Positions 44,496-53,009 are shown, numbered from the stretch's first letter. The stretch: DNA of 64,000 nt from Paraperibacillus marinus (GCF_046237605.1 NZ_CP143542.1:2046001-2110000), one strand, 5' to 3'. The notes: generated by a model from the letters alone, not told the origin. Made by a program: numbers and translations.

Positions 44496-45026
44496 ATGGC
44501 AAAAGCAAAGTGGACACTGGATCCTGCGCACAGCAGCATCGATTTTTCTGTAAAACATATGATGTTTGCTAAGGTTAAAGGTAATTTTAACAAATTTGAT
44601 GCTGTGATAGAGGCAGATCCTGAAGACCTGACAACCGCAGAGATTGACTTCACAATTGATACCACAAGCATTGATACAAGGAACGAAGACCGTGATGCCC
44701 ATCTTCGCGGAACAGATTTCTTTGATACGGAACAATTTGGAACCATGACATTCAAATCAGGCACCATCACACGCACCCAGGGCAGCTCCTACACGATAAC
44801 AGGTGACCTGACGCTTCATGGTGTCACACGCCAGGAAACTTTCCTCGTGACTTACGAAGGCAGCGGAAGTGATCCTTGGGGGAACATAAAGGCAGGATTC
44901 AACGTAGAAGGGAAAATCAATAGAAGTGATTATGGACTCACTTGGAATACTGCCCTTGAAACCGGCGGTGTTCTGGTAGGCGACCAGATCAATATTTCAC
45001 TGCAGCTGCAGGCTGCACAAGCTTAA
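44496..45026 (+). CDS. YceI family lipid-binding protein
   Basis: 176 residues forming a lipocalin-like beta barrel that binds isoprenoid or quinone-like lipids. The start of the domain is AKWTLDPAHSSIDFSVKHMM; later blocks are FTIDTTSIDTRNEDRDAHLR, GDLTLHGVTRQETF and GFNVEGKINRSDYGLTWN. There is no signal peptide, so it is cytoplasmic as in other Bacillus YceI proteins. Start at ATG 44496 is preferred to the ATG at 44481. The very strong promoter with a palindromic MhqR-like operator suggests induction by quinone or thiol-reactive stress. It ends at a strong terminator. Confidence 0.93.
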   Translation: MAKAKWTLDPAHSSIDFSVKHMMFAKVKGNFNKFDAVIEADPEDLTTAEIDFTIDTTSIDTRNEDRDAHLRGTDFFDTEQFGTMTFKSGTITRTQGSSYTITGDLTLHGVTRQETFLVTYEGSGSDPWGNIKAGFNVEGKINRSDYGLTWNTALETGGVLVGDQINISLQLQAAQA

Positions 45027-45035
45027 GTTCATGAA

Positions 45036-45069
45036 GGCAGACAGCCACTTTGGGGTTGTCTGTTTTTTT
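45036..45069 (+). terminator. Terminator after the YceI gene
   Basis: CAGACAGCC pairs with GGTTGTCTG (one G-T pair) and is followed by seven T. Confidence 0.9.
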
Positions 45070-45135
45070 GTTTATCTGTTAAAAAGTGCGGGTAAAAAAT
45101 ACGGATTATTACAGGTTATATGAGGAGGAATTTTC

Positions 45136-45639
45136 TTGGCAGATCTCAAAAGTATATTAAAAATGGGCATGGAGGAATGGAACACTGAATCCAATATGTT
45201 TGCCGGTCTGGATAGAGCCTTGGAGGGACTGACTGCCGGGCAGGCAGCCTGGAAGGATGATGGAACAGACAATTCAATCCGTGAAATCGTCCATCATTTA
45301 ATTTTCTGGAACAGCAGATGGCTGGCCCGGTTCATGGGTCTGCCGGTGGAAGATGCAGGAGAGTTCAGCAATGAATCCACCTTCTTCAAGGATCATACAG
45401 CTGTTCAGCCGGATAAAGCCTTGTGGGAGGGTGCTGTCCAGAAGCTGAAGCAGGTACATATAGAATGGATCAGGGCCTTAGAGGAATGTGATGAGGAAAT
45501 GCTGCTGACAAGTGAGTCACCGGAGAGATTGTGGTGGGAGAAGATTATGGCAATGAATCTCCATTCGGCCCATCATCTTGGCCAGATCATTCTCATCAGG
45601 AAGAGACAGGGATCGTGGGAGCCGGTGGATTGGGATTAA
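45136..45639 (+). CDS. DinB/YfiT-like four-helix protein
   Basis: 167 residues of the DinB superfamily, a four-helix bundle with a three-His metal site. Candidate ligands are the His pair in SIREIVHHLIFWN and the His in HSAHHLGQIILIRK. Members act as thiol transferases (bacillithiol or mycothiol linked) or are of unknown role. TTG start at 45136 with TGAGGAGGAA upstream. It follows the YceI gene after its terminator, so it is probably separately expressed. A hairpin between it and the convergent LLM gene ends the transcript. Confidence 0.88.
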   Translation: MADLKSILKMGMEEWNTESNMFAGLDRALEGLTAGQAAWKDDGTDNSIREIVHHLIFWNSRWLARFMGLPVEDAGEFSNESTFFKDHTAVQPDKALWEGAVQKLKQVHIEWIRALEECDEEMLLTSESPERLWWEKIMAMNLHSAHHLGQIILIRKRQGSWEPVDWD

Positions 45640-45642
45640 AAG

Positions 45643-45669
45643 AAGCGGCCGGGAAACCCCAGGCCGCTT
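45643..45669. terminator. Hairpin between convergent DinB and LLM genes
   Basis: AAGCGGCC pairs with GGCCGCTT (45643-45650 and 45662-45669). The T tract is poor in both directions, so termination efficiency is uncertain. Confidence 0.55.
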
Positions 45670-45678
45670 AACAATGCT

Positions 45679-46710
45679 TTAATATGATCTAAAAGCTTCG
45701 GCAGCTATCTCAAAGGACCGGAGACGGGAATTGTGGTCATAGATCTGTGCATTAATGATCATTTCATCAGCCTCTGTGCTATCAAGGAAAGTTTGCAGTT
45801 TTTCGGCAGCCGTCTCCTTGTCACCAATGATGGAAGAGCCAAGCTGCTGTTCCAGAGCAGCTTTTTCATATTCATTCCAGATGCCGTCCATCGTATCTAC
45901 TGGAGGAAGGAGCGGAGAAGGATTGTTACGGATAAGATTTAAAAATTGCTGCTGCATGCTTGTTGCCAGCCGTTTCGCTTCCTTTTCTGTGTCGGCTGCT
46001 ATAACATTCACACCGACCATGGCATATGGCTCTTGCAGTATATCTGATGGAGTAAAGCTCTTCCTATAAAGATCCAGGGCACTAAGTGTGTTTTGCGGCG
46101 AAAAGTGGCTGGCAAATGCAAATGGCAGTCCAAGGCGCCCCGCAAGCTGTGCACTGAAGCCGCTCGAGCCAAGCAGCCAGACAGGAACATTCAGGCCTTC
46201 ACCAGGTATGGCATGCACATGCCTTTTACTCCCGGTTTCAGGTTGGAAATATGCCCGCAATTCTTCAAGCTGTTCCGGGAAATCCTGGCCATTGCTATTT
46301 GGTCCGCGCCGGAGGGCATAAGCAGTCAGCTGATCGGTGCCGGGGGCCCTGCCGAGACCAAGGTCGATTCTACCCGGGAACAGGGATTCCAGCGTCCCGA
46401 ATTGTTCTGCGATGATGAGCGGTGAATGGTTAGGGAGCATAATGCCGCCAGAACCGACCCGTATCGTCGATGTTCCGGCTGCCACATGGCCGATAACCAG
46501 GGAAGTTGCTGAACTGGCGATGCCGGGCATATTATGATGTTCGGCCAGCCAATAGCGGTTATATCCCCATTTTTCTGCATGCCTTGCAAGATCGAGAGTA
46601 TTCCTGAATGAGTCGGAAGCAGTACCTCCTGCAGTTATTGGGGAGAGATCAAGAACAGAGTATTTTATATCTCTTAATGATTTCCCTTTTTTTTCAGTCA
46701 AATCTATCAT
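45679..46710 (-). CDS. LLM-class flavin-dependent oxidoreductase
   Basis: A luciferase-like monooxygenase-fold enzyme of 343 residues. Family blocks are YSVLDLSPITAGG, GYNRYWLAEHHNMPG, IRVGSGGIMLPNHSP, FPGRIDLGLGRAPGT and the C-terminal EMIINAQIYDHNSRL. It belongs to the group called MsnO8/YwcH-like, with FMN as the likely cofactor and no known physiological substrate. Start is ATG 46710; the ribosome site is weak (AAAGAAAGAAG). It has a paralogue at 28.2 kb. Confidence 0.9.
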   Translation of the reverse strand: MIDLTEKKGKSLRDIKYSVLDLSPITAGGTASDSFRNTLDLARHAEKWGYNRYWLAEHHNMPGIASSATSLVIGHVAAGTSTIRVGSGGIMLPNHSPLIIAEQFGTLESLFPGRIDLGLGRAPGTDQLTAYALRRGPNSNGQDFPEQLEELRAYFQPETGSKRHVHAIPGEGLNVPVWLLGSSGFSAQLAGRLGLPFAFASHFSPQNTLSALDLYRKSFTPSDILQEPYAMVGVNVIAADTEKEAKRLATSMQQQFLNLIRNNPSPLLPPVDTMDGIWNEYEKAALEQQLGSSIIGDKETAAEKLQTFLDSTEADEMIINAQIYDHNSRLRSFEIAAEAFRSY

Positions 46711-46878
46711 CTTCTTTCTTTACAAGCTGTATTGGAGTGGTCATGTATGATCTATTCTATCAGCAGTTTTTCGTGCCTCAAAATATTATGTTTCTGTGAA
46801 GGAAAACGACAGGAGATAGAACACTTCCATTGGGGTAACATAATCAGATAAGATCATTAAAGGGAAAGGGTGAACAGG

Positions 46879-47469
46879 ATGAATGGAAAATTGCCTCCAG
46901 GACAGTTTGAAACCAAAAGCTGGCCGATTCTCCATCAAGGGGATGTGTACGAGTTTGAAGAAGAGAGCTGGAGTTTCCGCCTGTTTGGAAATGTAGAGGA
47001 AGAAGTCGAGCTTTCCTATCAGGAGCTGCTTAAGCTGCGATCAGTAACAGCGACGACTGACATTCATTGTGTGACAACTTGGTCCAAATTCGGGATCACA
47101 TTTGAAGGAATTCCTCTCAGGGAACTGTTGAAACTTGTGAACATAAAAGAAGGAGTCCAGTATATCAAGGTTTACGGCTATTATGGCGGTGACCGTTTCG
47201 GCTATTCTGCGAACCTGCCGCTATCAGATCTGCTCGGGGACGATGCCCTGTTTGTGTACAGATGGAAGGATGAAGAAAATGATTGGCAGGAGCTGTCACC
47301 AAAACATGGCTTTCCACTCAGGTTTATCCCGCCGCCAAGCTTTTACTTGTGGAAAGGGACGAAATGGGTTTCCGGCATCCGGTTTATGAAGCTGGATGAA
47401 CCTGGATTTTGGGAAGAGCTCGGTTATTCCATGACAGCTGATCCATATAAAGAGGAACGATACCGTTAA
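46879..47469 (+). CDS. yuiH: Sulfite oxidase-like molybdopterin oxidoreductase (YuiH type)
   Basis: A single oxidoreductase molybdopterin-binding domain of about 196 residues. The molybdenum-ligand Cys is in TTDIHCVTTWSKFG, followed by WSKFGITFEGIPL and the C-terminal PLRFIPPPSFYLWKGTKW with GIRFMKLDEPGFWE. There is no Tat or Sec signal, so it is cytoplasmic, unlike YedY/MsrP. Start taken at ATG 46879; the GTG at 46870 is also possible. The substrate is unknown. Activity needs molybdenum cofactor genes elsewhere in the genome. Confidence 0.9.
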   Translation: MNGKLPPGQFETKSWPILHQGDVYEFEEESWSFRLFGNVEEEVELSYQELLKLRSVTATTDIHCVTTWSKFGITFEGIPLRELLKLVNIKEGVQYIKVYGYYGGDRFGYSANLPLSDLLGDDALFVYRWKDEENDWQELSPKHGFPLRFIPPPSFYLWKGTKWVSGIRFMKLDEPGFWEELGYSMTADPYKEERYR

Positions 47470-47483
47470 ACCAAGCTGTTTCT

Positions 47484-47519
47484 TTGACACAGTGTACTGT
47501 ACTAAATTATATTACAGTA
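47484..47519 (+). promoter_or_regulatory. Promoter with inverted repeat upstream of the nitroreductase
   Basis: -35 TTGACA (47484-47489) and -10 TATATT (47508-47513), 18 bp apart. The arms TACTGTA (47495-47501) and TACAGTA (47513-47519) flank the spacer and overlap the -10 box, as an operator would. The repressor is not identified; a redox sensor of the HxlR/YodB kind would fit the genes. Confidence 0.7.
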
Positions 47520-47554
47520 AAGCAAAGCATTATCAGAAATGAAAGGAAGTCCTG

Positions 47555-47626
47555 ATGATGAATGCAATGCAACAGGAGCATAGAAAAAAAGTTTTAGATA
47601 AGGTGGTCAGCACAAAAGATGAATAA
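47555..47626 (+). CDS. 23-residue leader ORF overlapping the nitroreductase start
   Basis: ATG 47555 follows AAAGGAAG and opens a hydrophilic frame, MMNAMQQEHRKKVLDKVVST, ending KDE. Its stop lies 8 bases inside the nitroreductase frame (start 47619). Translation of the leader probably delivers ribosomes to the downstream start, which has only a distant AAGGTGG. It may be a coupling device rather than a functional peptide. Confidence 0.5.
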   Translation: MMNAMQQEHRKKVLDKVVSTKDE

Positions 47627-48287
47627 CAGCGAGCTGAAAAAGAACATTATTGATGCTTTTGAATTCAGGCATGCAACAAAGGAATTTGACCCAGGGAAAA
47701 CAATTTCCGAAGACGATTTTCACTTCATTCTCGAGACAGGCAGATTGTCCCCGAGCTCCATCGGCTTGGAACCCTGGAAATTTGTCGTGCTCCAGAATCC
47801 TGAACTGCGCTCGAAAATCAGGGAGGTCTCCTGGGGAGCGCAGGGACAGCTTCCTACTGCCAGCCTTTTTATCCTGATTCTAGCCCGCAGAAATGTAACA
47901 TATAACTCGGAATACTTTGAGAGACAACTGCGGGAGACCAAGAAAATGCCAGAGGAAGTCATCACGGCCCTGACATCGAGGTACAAGGATTTTCAAAATG
48001 ACTTTGGCCTCCTGGAGAATAAGACGGCACTGTTTGATTGGTCCAGCAAACAAACCTACATAGCCCTGGCGAATATGATGACGGCAGCGGCCATGATTGG
48101 AATTGATTCATGTCCAATCGAAGGCTTTGATGCAGACAGGGTAAATAAGATCCTTGAAGATGAAGGTCTCCTTGAAAACGGGGAGCTTGGGATATCAGTG
48201 ATGGCTGCCTTTGGTTACAGAGCTGAGAATCCGTCAAGGGAGAAAACAAGGCGGAGCATGGAACAGATTGTTACGTGGGTAGATTGA
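47619..48287 (+). CDS. yfkO: NAD(P)H nitroreductase (YfkO type)
   Basis: An FMN-dependent oxidoreductase of the nitroreductase family, 222 residues. It is close to B. subtilis YfkO across the whole length: FRHATKEFDPGKTI, FILETGRLSPSSIGLEPWKF, SSKQTYIALANMMTAAAMIG and DSCPIEGFDADRVNKILEDE. The FMN-binding Arg-His near the N-terminus and the substrate-channel residues are present. Expected to reduce quinones, nitroaromatics or azo groups. It is 20 bases before an Old Yellow Enzyme gene in the same direction, so they form an electrophile-response operon. Confidence 0.94.
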   Translation: MNNSELKKNIIDAFEFRHATKEFDPGKTISEDDFHFILETGRLSPSSIGLEPWKFVVLQNPELRSKIREVSWGAQGQLPTASLFILILARRNVTYNSEYFERQLRETKKMPEEVITALTSRYKDFQNDFGLLENKTALFDWSSKQTYIALANMMTAAAMIGIDSCPIEGFDADRVNKILEDEGLLENGELGISVMAAFGYRAENPSREKTRRSMEQIVTWVD

Positions 48288-48307
48288 AGATATTAGGAGG
48301 AAAGCAG

Positions 48308-49423
48308 ATGAATGAAAGATACAGAATGCTATTTGACAGTGTAGATCTTGGAAAGGGAACACCATTAAGGAACCGGATTGTCATGGCTCCCATGACGAAT
48401 TTCTCTTCCAATGATGATGGGACAGTCAGCGATGCTGAAATGAAATACTATGCACGCCGCTCGAAAGGACCGGGCATGGTCATCACGGCCTGTGCCTATG
48501 TGACACCGGACGGCAAAGGATTTCCTGGCGAATTTGGCGTACACTCAGATGAAATGATACCAGGTTTGAGAAAACTGGCAGACGCCATTAAAGCTGAAGG
48601 TGCCAAAGCGGTTCTTCAGATTTTCCATGGAGGAAGAATGTGCCCGCCTGACCAGGTTCCCGGCGGCGAGGTGGTCAGTGCAAGTGCTGTGCCGGCGGCT
48701 GCGGAAGGGGCTCCTGTTCCCCGTCAATTAACAGAGAAGGAAACAGATGAAATGATAGCAGCCTTCGGAGCGGCTGCAAGGCGTGCTGCCGAGGCAGGCT
48801 TTGATGGAGTGGAGATACATGGCGCCAATGGCTATCTCATTCAGCAATATTTCTCTCCTCATTCAAACCGTAGGGAAGACCGGTTTGGGGGAAGCCTGGA
48901 AAAACGGCTGACATTCCCTCTGGCAGTCGTGGATGAAGTGAAAAAGGCAGCGGCCGGCAAAGAAGATTTCATTGTCGGATACCGCTTTTCACCTGAAGAA
49001 CCGGAAACACCAGGCATCACGATGGCAGAAACACTTGTCCTCGTCGATGCTTTGGCCGACAGGGGTCTTGATTATCTCCATATTTCCCTTATGGATTTCA
49101 AATCTCTTCCGAGGAGGGGTGTGGATGATCCGCGGACACGTCTGGAAATCATTCAGGACCGGGCAGGCGCGAAGCTTCCTGTCATCGGTGTCGGCTCCAT
49201 TTATAAGCCGGAGGATGCAGTGGCTGCACTCCAGACCGGCGTCCCCCTGATTGCGCTTGGACGGGAATTGATCATTGAACCAGAGTGGGTCCAAAAGATT
49301 GAGCAGGGAAAAGAAGACGAGATAGCAACAGTGATCGATAAGGACAAACAGGAAGAATTGACTGTTCCCGGCCCGCTGTGGCAGGCGATCATCAACTCTC
49401 CCGGATGGTTTCCGGGAGTATAA
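48308..49423 (+). CDS. Old Yellow Enzyme-type NADH:flavin oxidoreductase
   Basis: An FMN-containing alpha/beta barrel of 371 residues that reduces alpha,beta-unsaturated carbonyls. Family blocks: LRNRIVMAPMTNFSSN, AVLQIFHGGRM, GFDGVEIHGANGYLIQQYFS (His-x-x-Asn pair), NRREDRFGGSLEKR and GVGSIYKPEDAVAAL near the phosphate site. Start at ATG 48308 follows AGGAGGAAAG; the longer frame runs into yfkO. With yfkO it forms a two-gene operon for dealing with electrophiles and quinones. A good terminator follows. Confidence 0.94.
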   Translation: MNERYRMLFDSVDLGKGTPLRNRIVMAPMTNFSSNDDGTVSDAEMKYYARRSKGPGMVITACAYVTPDGKGFPGEFGVHSDEMIPGLRKLADAIKAEGAKAVLQIFHGGRMCPPDQVPGGEVVSASAVPAAAEGAPVPRQLTEKETDEMIAAFGAAARRAAEAGFDGVEIHGANGYLIQQYFSPHSNRREDRFGGSLEKRLTFPLAVVDEVKKAAAGKEDFIVGYRFSPEEPETPGITMAETLVLVDALADRGLDYLHISLMDFKSLPRRGVDDPRTRLEIIQDRAGAKLPVIGVGSIYKPEDAVAALQTGVPLIALGRELIIEPEWVQKIEQGKEDEIATVIDKDKQEELTVPGPLWQAIINSPGWFPGV

Positions 49424-49428
49424 TAACC

Positions 49429-49466
49429 AAACCCGGATTCTGCAGTAGAATCCGGGTTTGCTTTTT
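49429..49466 (+). terminator. Terminator after the OYE gene
   Basis: AAACCCGGATTCT pairs with AGAATCCGGGTTT around 5 bases, followed by GCTTTTTC. It is also adjacent to the 3' end of the convergent pepF gene. Confidence 0.93.
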
Positions 49467-49467
49467 C

Positions 49468-51372
49468 TCATTTTTCCTTATCAGCCACCAGGTCCTCAAG
49501 CTCGTCCAGTGTTCCCCTGAATACCTTGAGACATTCTTCAATCGGCTTCGCTTCCGACATATCCACACCGGTATTCCTCAGGATAGAGATGGGATCATCC
49601 GAGCCGCCCTTCATGAGAAGCTCTCTTTTTATCCTGTCCACAGCCGGCTTTCCTTCTCTTTTGATCTGGGCAGTGAGGGCTGTGGAAGCAGCAAAGCTTG
49701 TTGCATATTGATACACATAAAAATTATGGTTGTATAAATGGGGAATCCTGGCCCACTCCAAACCGATTTCTTCATCCTGCTTAACTGCAGGTCCATAGTA
49801 TTTCTGATTGAGGCGGCTGTAAAGGTTCTTCAGGTTTTCTGCAGTAAGGGGAGTTCCTTCTGCATCCATTTGGTGTACTTCTTTTTCAAACTCGGCGAAC
49901 TGTGTCTGTCTGAAAAGCGTTGTCCGGAAATCTTCGAGTTTTTGATATAACAGCTGCATCTTCTTTTCTTTCGATTTTGCTTTTTTATATTCACTGTCCC
50001 ATAAAAGGTTTTCATTTAGCGTGGAGGCAGTTTCTGCAGTGAACGTGGCATAGCCTGCATAAAGGTAATTCTGGGCTTTATTCGACATAACCGAGTGCAG
50101 GGCATGGCCGAGCTCGTGGGCAATGGTCGAAACGTCATTTTTGGTACCCTGATAATTCAACAGAACATATGGATGGGTATCATATGCTCCCCACTGATAA
50201 GCTCCCGATCGTTTATCTTCAGTCGGATACACATCGATCCAGCCCTCCCTGAAAGCCTGTTTGAGCAAGTTCGTATAATCCGGCCCCATTGTCTTTAAGC
50301 CTTCTGTTACCATTTTCTTAGCTTTTTCATAAGTGATATATCCTGTATTCTCCTTAAGCAGCGGGGCATTCATGTCATACATATGCAGTTCCCTGATCCC
50401 GAGCAGTTCTTTTTTCAGCTCCATAAACCTGTGCAGGTCCGGAAGCCCCTTATGGACCGTAGCTATGAGATTGTCATAGACTTCAGGCTGAATGCTGTCT
50501 GACGAAAGACTGGCGTCCCTGGCTGATGGGTAATGCCTGATTTCTGCGTTAATATTGCTTGCCTTCACCTTAGCGCTTAGAATATTTGCATATGTATCCT
50601 GAAATCTTCCAAGTGTGTCATATAACTTGTGGTAAGCCAGACTTCGTTCCTTCCGGTTGCCGCTTTCCATAAAGCCGGAATAATTTGACCGGGTCAGCTT
50701 CACCTTCCGCCCATTCGTCTTGATATAGCCAAATGGTACATCCTTCTCCAGTGTCCCATAAACAGAAGGCGCTGTTCCGCCAAGAGGCGAAAGCTTGGAG
50801 AGAAGCAGTTCCTGACTGCCTGAGAGGGTATGTTCCTTATCTTTAAAGATATTTTTGAGAAAAAATTGATAGGGTTTCAGTTCTTTGCTTGCCATGTAGG
50901 TTTCCATCTTCTTTTTTGGAAGCCTGACAGCTTCAGGAGTGAACCAGGAAAGATGACTGGAAACAGCCTGGTACATATCCTCAGCCTTTGAAACGGCTGT
51001 TTGCAGCTGCGGCTTCCCCGGGTCTGCATCAAGCTGCAATTTAGCGTACACATACACCTTTTCAGAAAGACGGGAAAGCACCGAATAATCCTGGATAGCA
51101 TCCTTCATGACTGTGGGTGATTCAGAAAGCCTCCCCTCATAGTCTTTCTGAAATTGGGCCGATAAAGTGACAGCCTTTGATAGATCCTTCTCCCATGATT
51201 TCTGGTCAGGATAGATATGTTCCATTTTCCAGCGGTAATGGGATGGAATTTCAGCCCGGGTTTTATAGAGCGGATTTTCAGGTTTCAGCTCTTTGGCCGC
51301 AATGATTTGCAAGGGTGCTGCCGCGGCAGCCAGTACAACTGCAGCAAGACAGGAAAATAGTATACGTTTCAT
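49468..51372 (-). CDS. Oligoendopeptidase F with signal peptide
   Basis: A zinc metallopeptidase of family M3B, 634 residues, that cleaves short peptides. The zinc motif HELGH is at about 419-423, with the third ligand in TFTAETASTLNE. The start, ATG 51372, lies 5 bases after GGAGGAG. The protein begins MKRILFSCLAAVVLAAAAAP and continues LQIIAAKEL, a clear Sec signal with cleavage near residue 26. Ordinary PepF is cytoplasmic. This form should act outside the membrane. A Cys in the signal (FSCLAA) does not fit a lipobox well. Confidence 0.92.
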   Translation of the reverse strand: MKRILFSCLAAVVLAAAAAPLQIIAAKELKPENPLYKTRAEIPSHYRWKMEHIYPDQKSWEKDLSKAVTLSAQFQKDYEGRLSESPTVMKDAIQDYSVLSRLSEKVYVYAKLQLDADPGKPQLQTAVSKAEDMYQAVSSHLSWFTPEAVRLPKKKMETYMASKELKPYQFFLKNIFKDKEHTLSGSQELLLSKLSPLGGTAPSVYGTLEKDVPFGYIKTNGRKVKLTRSNYSGFMESGNRKERSLAYHKLYDTLGRFQDTYANILSAKVKASNINAEIRHYPSARDASLSSDSIQPEVYDNLIATVHKGLPDLHRFMELKKELLGIRELHMYDMNAPLLKENTGYITYEKAKKMVTEGLKTMGPDYTNLLKQAFREGWIDVYPTEDKRSGAYQWGAYDTHPYVLLNYQGTKNDVSTIAHELGHALHSVMSNKAQNYLYAGYATFTAETASTLNENLLWDSEYKKAKSKEKKMQLLYQKLEDFRTTLFRQTQFAEFEKEVHQMDAEGTPLTAENLKNLYSRLNQKYYGPAVKQDEEIGLEWARIPHLYNHNFYVYQYATSFAASTALTAQIKREGKPAVDRIKRELLMKGGSDDPISILRNTGVDMSEAKPIEECLKVFRGTLDELEDLVADKEK

Positions 51373-51521
51373 ATGCTCCTCCAATCAATTGAATTCTGGG
51401 ATTACTATTTCCTATATACAGAGAAACATGTATGGATGCCATAGCGCTGCAGTTCTCAGCGCTGATAGTTTTTGATAAAATGGTTGTGTCTGAATATTTA
51501 AACATTTGGAGGTAGTAATGA

Positions 51522-51941
51522 ATGAGCGGGGAATTAATAAGAATCGGGACCATTTATATTCCAGTTTTGGATGTGGAAAAATCCAGCAGCTGGTATGTGG
51601 AACAACTGGGAGCTGAACTGAGTTACAAAGATGAAGATAAGGCAATACTTAATTTTGCCGGCCACAGCGTATTCCTTGTGGAATCACAAGAAGGCCAAAG
51701 CTCGAATTTTTACGACAGTCATGGTGAGGAGCGCTTTTCCTTAACCTTTGAAGTGGATGGGCTGCATGCCTTAAAAGCTATTCACAGCGGCTTCATGGAC
51801 AAAAAAATTCGTGTGGGAGAAATAGAAGACAGGGGACATGCCGGAAAGAACTTTGTTTTTTTTGATTTGGACGGAAATAAGTTCGATGTATGGAGCGAAT
51901 TGAGCCCGCAATATAAAGAATTACATAAAACAGTTTTATAA
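51522..51941 (+). CDS. VOC superfamily (glyoxalase/dioxygenase fold) protein
   Basis: 139 residues with the paired beta-alpha-beta-beta-beta modules of the vicinal oxygen chelate fold. The first module starts GTIYIPVLDVEKSSSWYVEQ, and the second includes RVGEIEDRGHAGKNFVFFDL with DGNKFDVWSE. Possible metal residues are the His in RGHAGKNF and the Glu in the last strand. The specific reaction (isomerase, dioxygenase or thiol transferase) cannot be decided. It is divergent from pepF with a good GGAGGT ribosome site. Confidence 0.87.
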   Translation: MSGELIRIGTIYIPVLDVEKSSSWYVEQLGAELSYKDEDKAILNFAGHSVFLVESQEGQSSNFYDSHGEERFSLTFEVDGLHALKAIHSGFMDKKIRVGEIEDRGHAGKNFVFFDLDGNKFDVWSELSPQYKELHKTVL

Positions 51942-52024
51942 AAGCTGGCCGGGGATATCGGGGAATAATGCGGGTGGGGTGGGTGAGGTCAAAGATTCAG
52001 TATTGATTCCTAACCGGCAGTGAA

Positions 52025-52262
52025 GGATCATAGAAAAAACGTTTAAGGCCAAAATGAGGCAGAATCAGGACGGAAATGGTCGTAAAAAGGTGCTTAAGAC
52101 CAAAACTAGGCAGAGTCGGAGAGAAAGTGGTCTTAAAATAGTATTTAAGACAATAATGAATCAGAATCATGAAGAAAATGGTCGTAAATAAGTACTTAAG
52201 ACCAAAATGATGCGGAATCCGAGAAGAAGTGGGTCATAAAGATATCTACAAAACCCTTATGA
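52025..52262. repeat. Array B of about 51-bp hairpin repeat units
   Basis: Units begin at 52025, 52078, 52129, 52180 and 52232. The clearest are GGTCGTAAAAAGGTGCTTAA-GACC and GGTCGTAAATAAGTACTTAA-GACC, each a hairpin of about 8 bp, then a spacer AAAATGAGGCAGAATC followed by a GGA-GAAA stretch. The stem is shared with array A at 3.3 kb, and the spacer resembles array C at 32.4 kb. It lies in the 440-bp gap between convergent VOC and mrpG genes, which otherwise shows no gene. Confidence 0.9.
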
Positions 52263-52337
52263 AGCAGATCACCCAGGGATAAAACTTCATAGTGAATTAG
52301 TTTCTACTCATAATCATATTATGTAAACATATTCTTC

Positions 52338-52372
52338 CAAAACAAAAGCCGCCACACCCCAGAATGGCGGCC
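52338..52372 (-). terminator. Terminator of the mrp operon
   Basis: On the minus strand GCCGCCA pairs with TGGCGGC (52348-52354 and 52365-52371) and is followed by TTTTGTTTT. It is just beyond mrpG. Confidence 0.88.
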
Positions 52373-52381
52373 ATCATTTGT

Positions 52382-52741
52382 CTATTGTCCGTTCTTTACC
52401 TTTTCCCGGTCCCGCTTTAAATCATCCTGCACACTGCTGCCCCAAAGTTTGACGCCTTTGTTATAGGCGGCACGGCTGATAAGGTGGCCGGCGACGGGTG
52501 AGGTAAGGAAGATAAAAATGATACCGAGCAGGATCCGGGAGTCTGCGGTTCCTTCTACTCTGAAAAAGTAGATAAATGTCCCGACCAGTACGAGCATGAC
52601 GCCCATAGTCGCGCTTTTGGATGCTGCATGGTTCCGGGTATATACATCAGGCAGCCGGAGAAGTCCGAAGGCCGTGACCAGACTTAGTAAGGCTCCGATA
52701 GTGATAAACAGACCGGCTAGAAAATTAAAGATTTCGTTCAT
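52382..52741 (-). CDS. mrpG: Na+/H+ antiporter subunit MrpG
   Basis: The last subunit of the Mrp monovalent cation/proton antiporter, 119 residues with three membrane helices. The family block GLLRLPDVYTRNHAASKSAT follows helix 1. Start at ATG 52741 overlaps mrpF by 17 bases; an earlier TTG (52765) is less likely. It is the 3' gene of the seven-gene operon and is followed by its terminator. The C-terminal tail is hydrophilic and charged. Confidence 0.94.
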   Translation of the reverse strand: MNEIFNFLAGLFITIGALLSLVTAFGLLRLPDVYTRNHAASKSATMGVMLVLVGTFIYFFRVEGTADSRILLGIIFIFLTSPVAGHLISRAAYNKGVKLWGSSVQDDLKRDREKVKNGQ

Positions 52742-53009
52742 GCTCGATGATAGCCCCCTTTTCAAGATATTTAGAAAAAGCTACAGTCCCGATGAAGGCA
52801 AGAATGCCGAGCAGGAGGATGATATCCAGGTACGCACTCGTTTTTAATAGGATCGATACCAGGGCGACAATGCTGATCAGATTGATGCCGATTGCGTCCA
52901 GGGCGACCACTCTGTCAGCGGTTGTCGGCCCCTTGATCACCCGGTAAATAAGGCCGAGCATGGCAAGAGAAATACCAAGCAGTGCCAGTCTGATGATGAT
53001 CTCAAACAC
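52725..53009 (-). CDS. mrpF: Na+/H+ antiporter subunit MrpF
   Basis: 94 residues, three transmembrane helices. The signature IYRVIKGPTTADRVVALDAI lies between helices 1 and 2. It overlaps mrpE by 1 base and mrpG by 17, so translation of the operon is tightly coupled. In B. subtilis the MrpF protein also takes part in bile salt or cholate efflux; no separate evidence for this exists here. Confidence 0.95.
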   Translation of the reverse strand: MFEIIIRLALLGISLAMLGLIYRVIKGPTTADRVVALDAIGINLISIVALVSILLKTSAYLDIILLLGILAFIGTVAFSKYLEKGAIIEHERNL

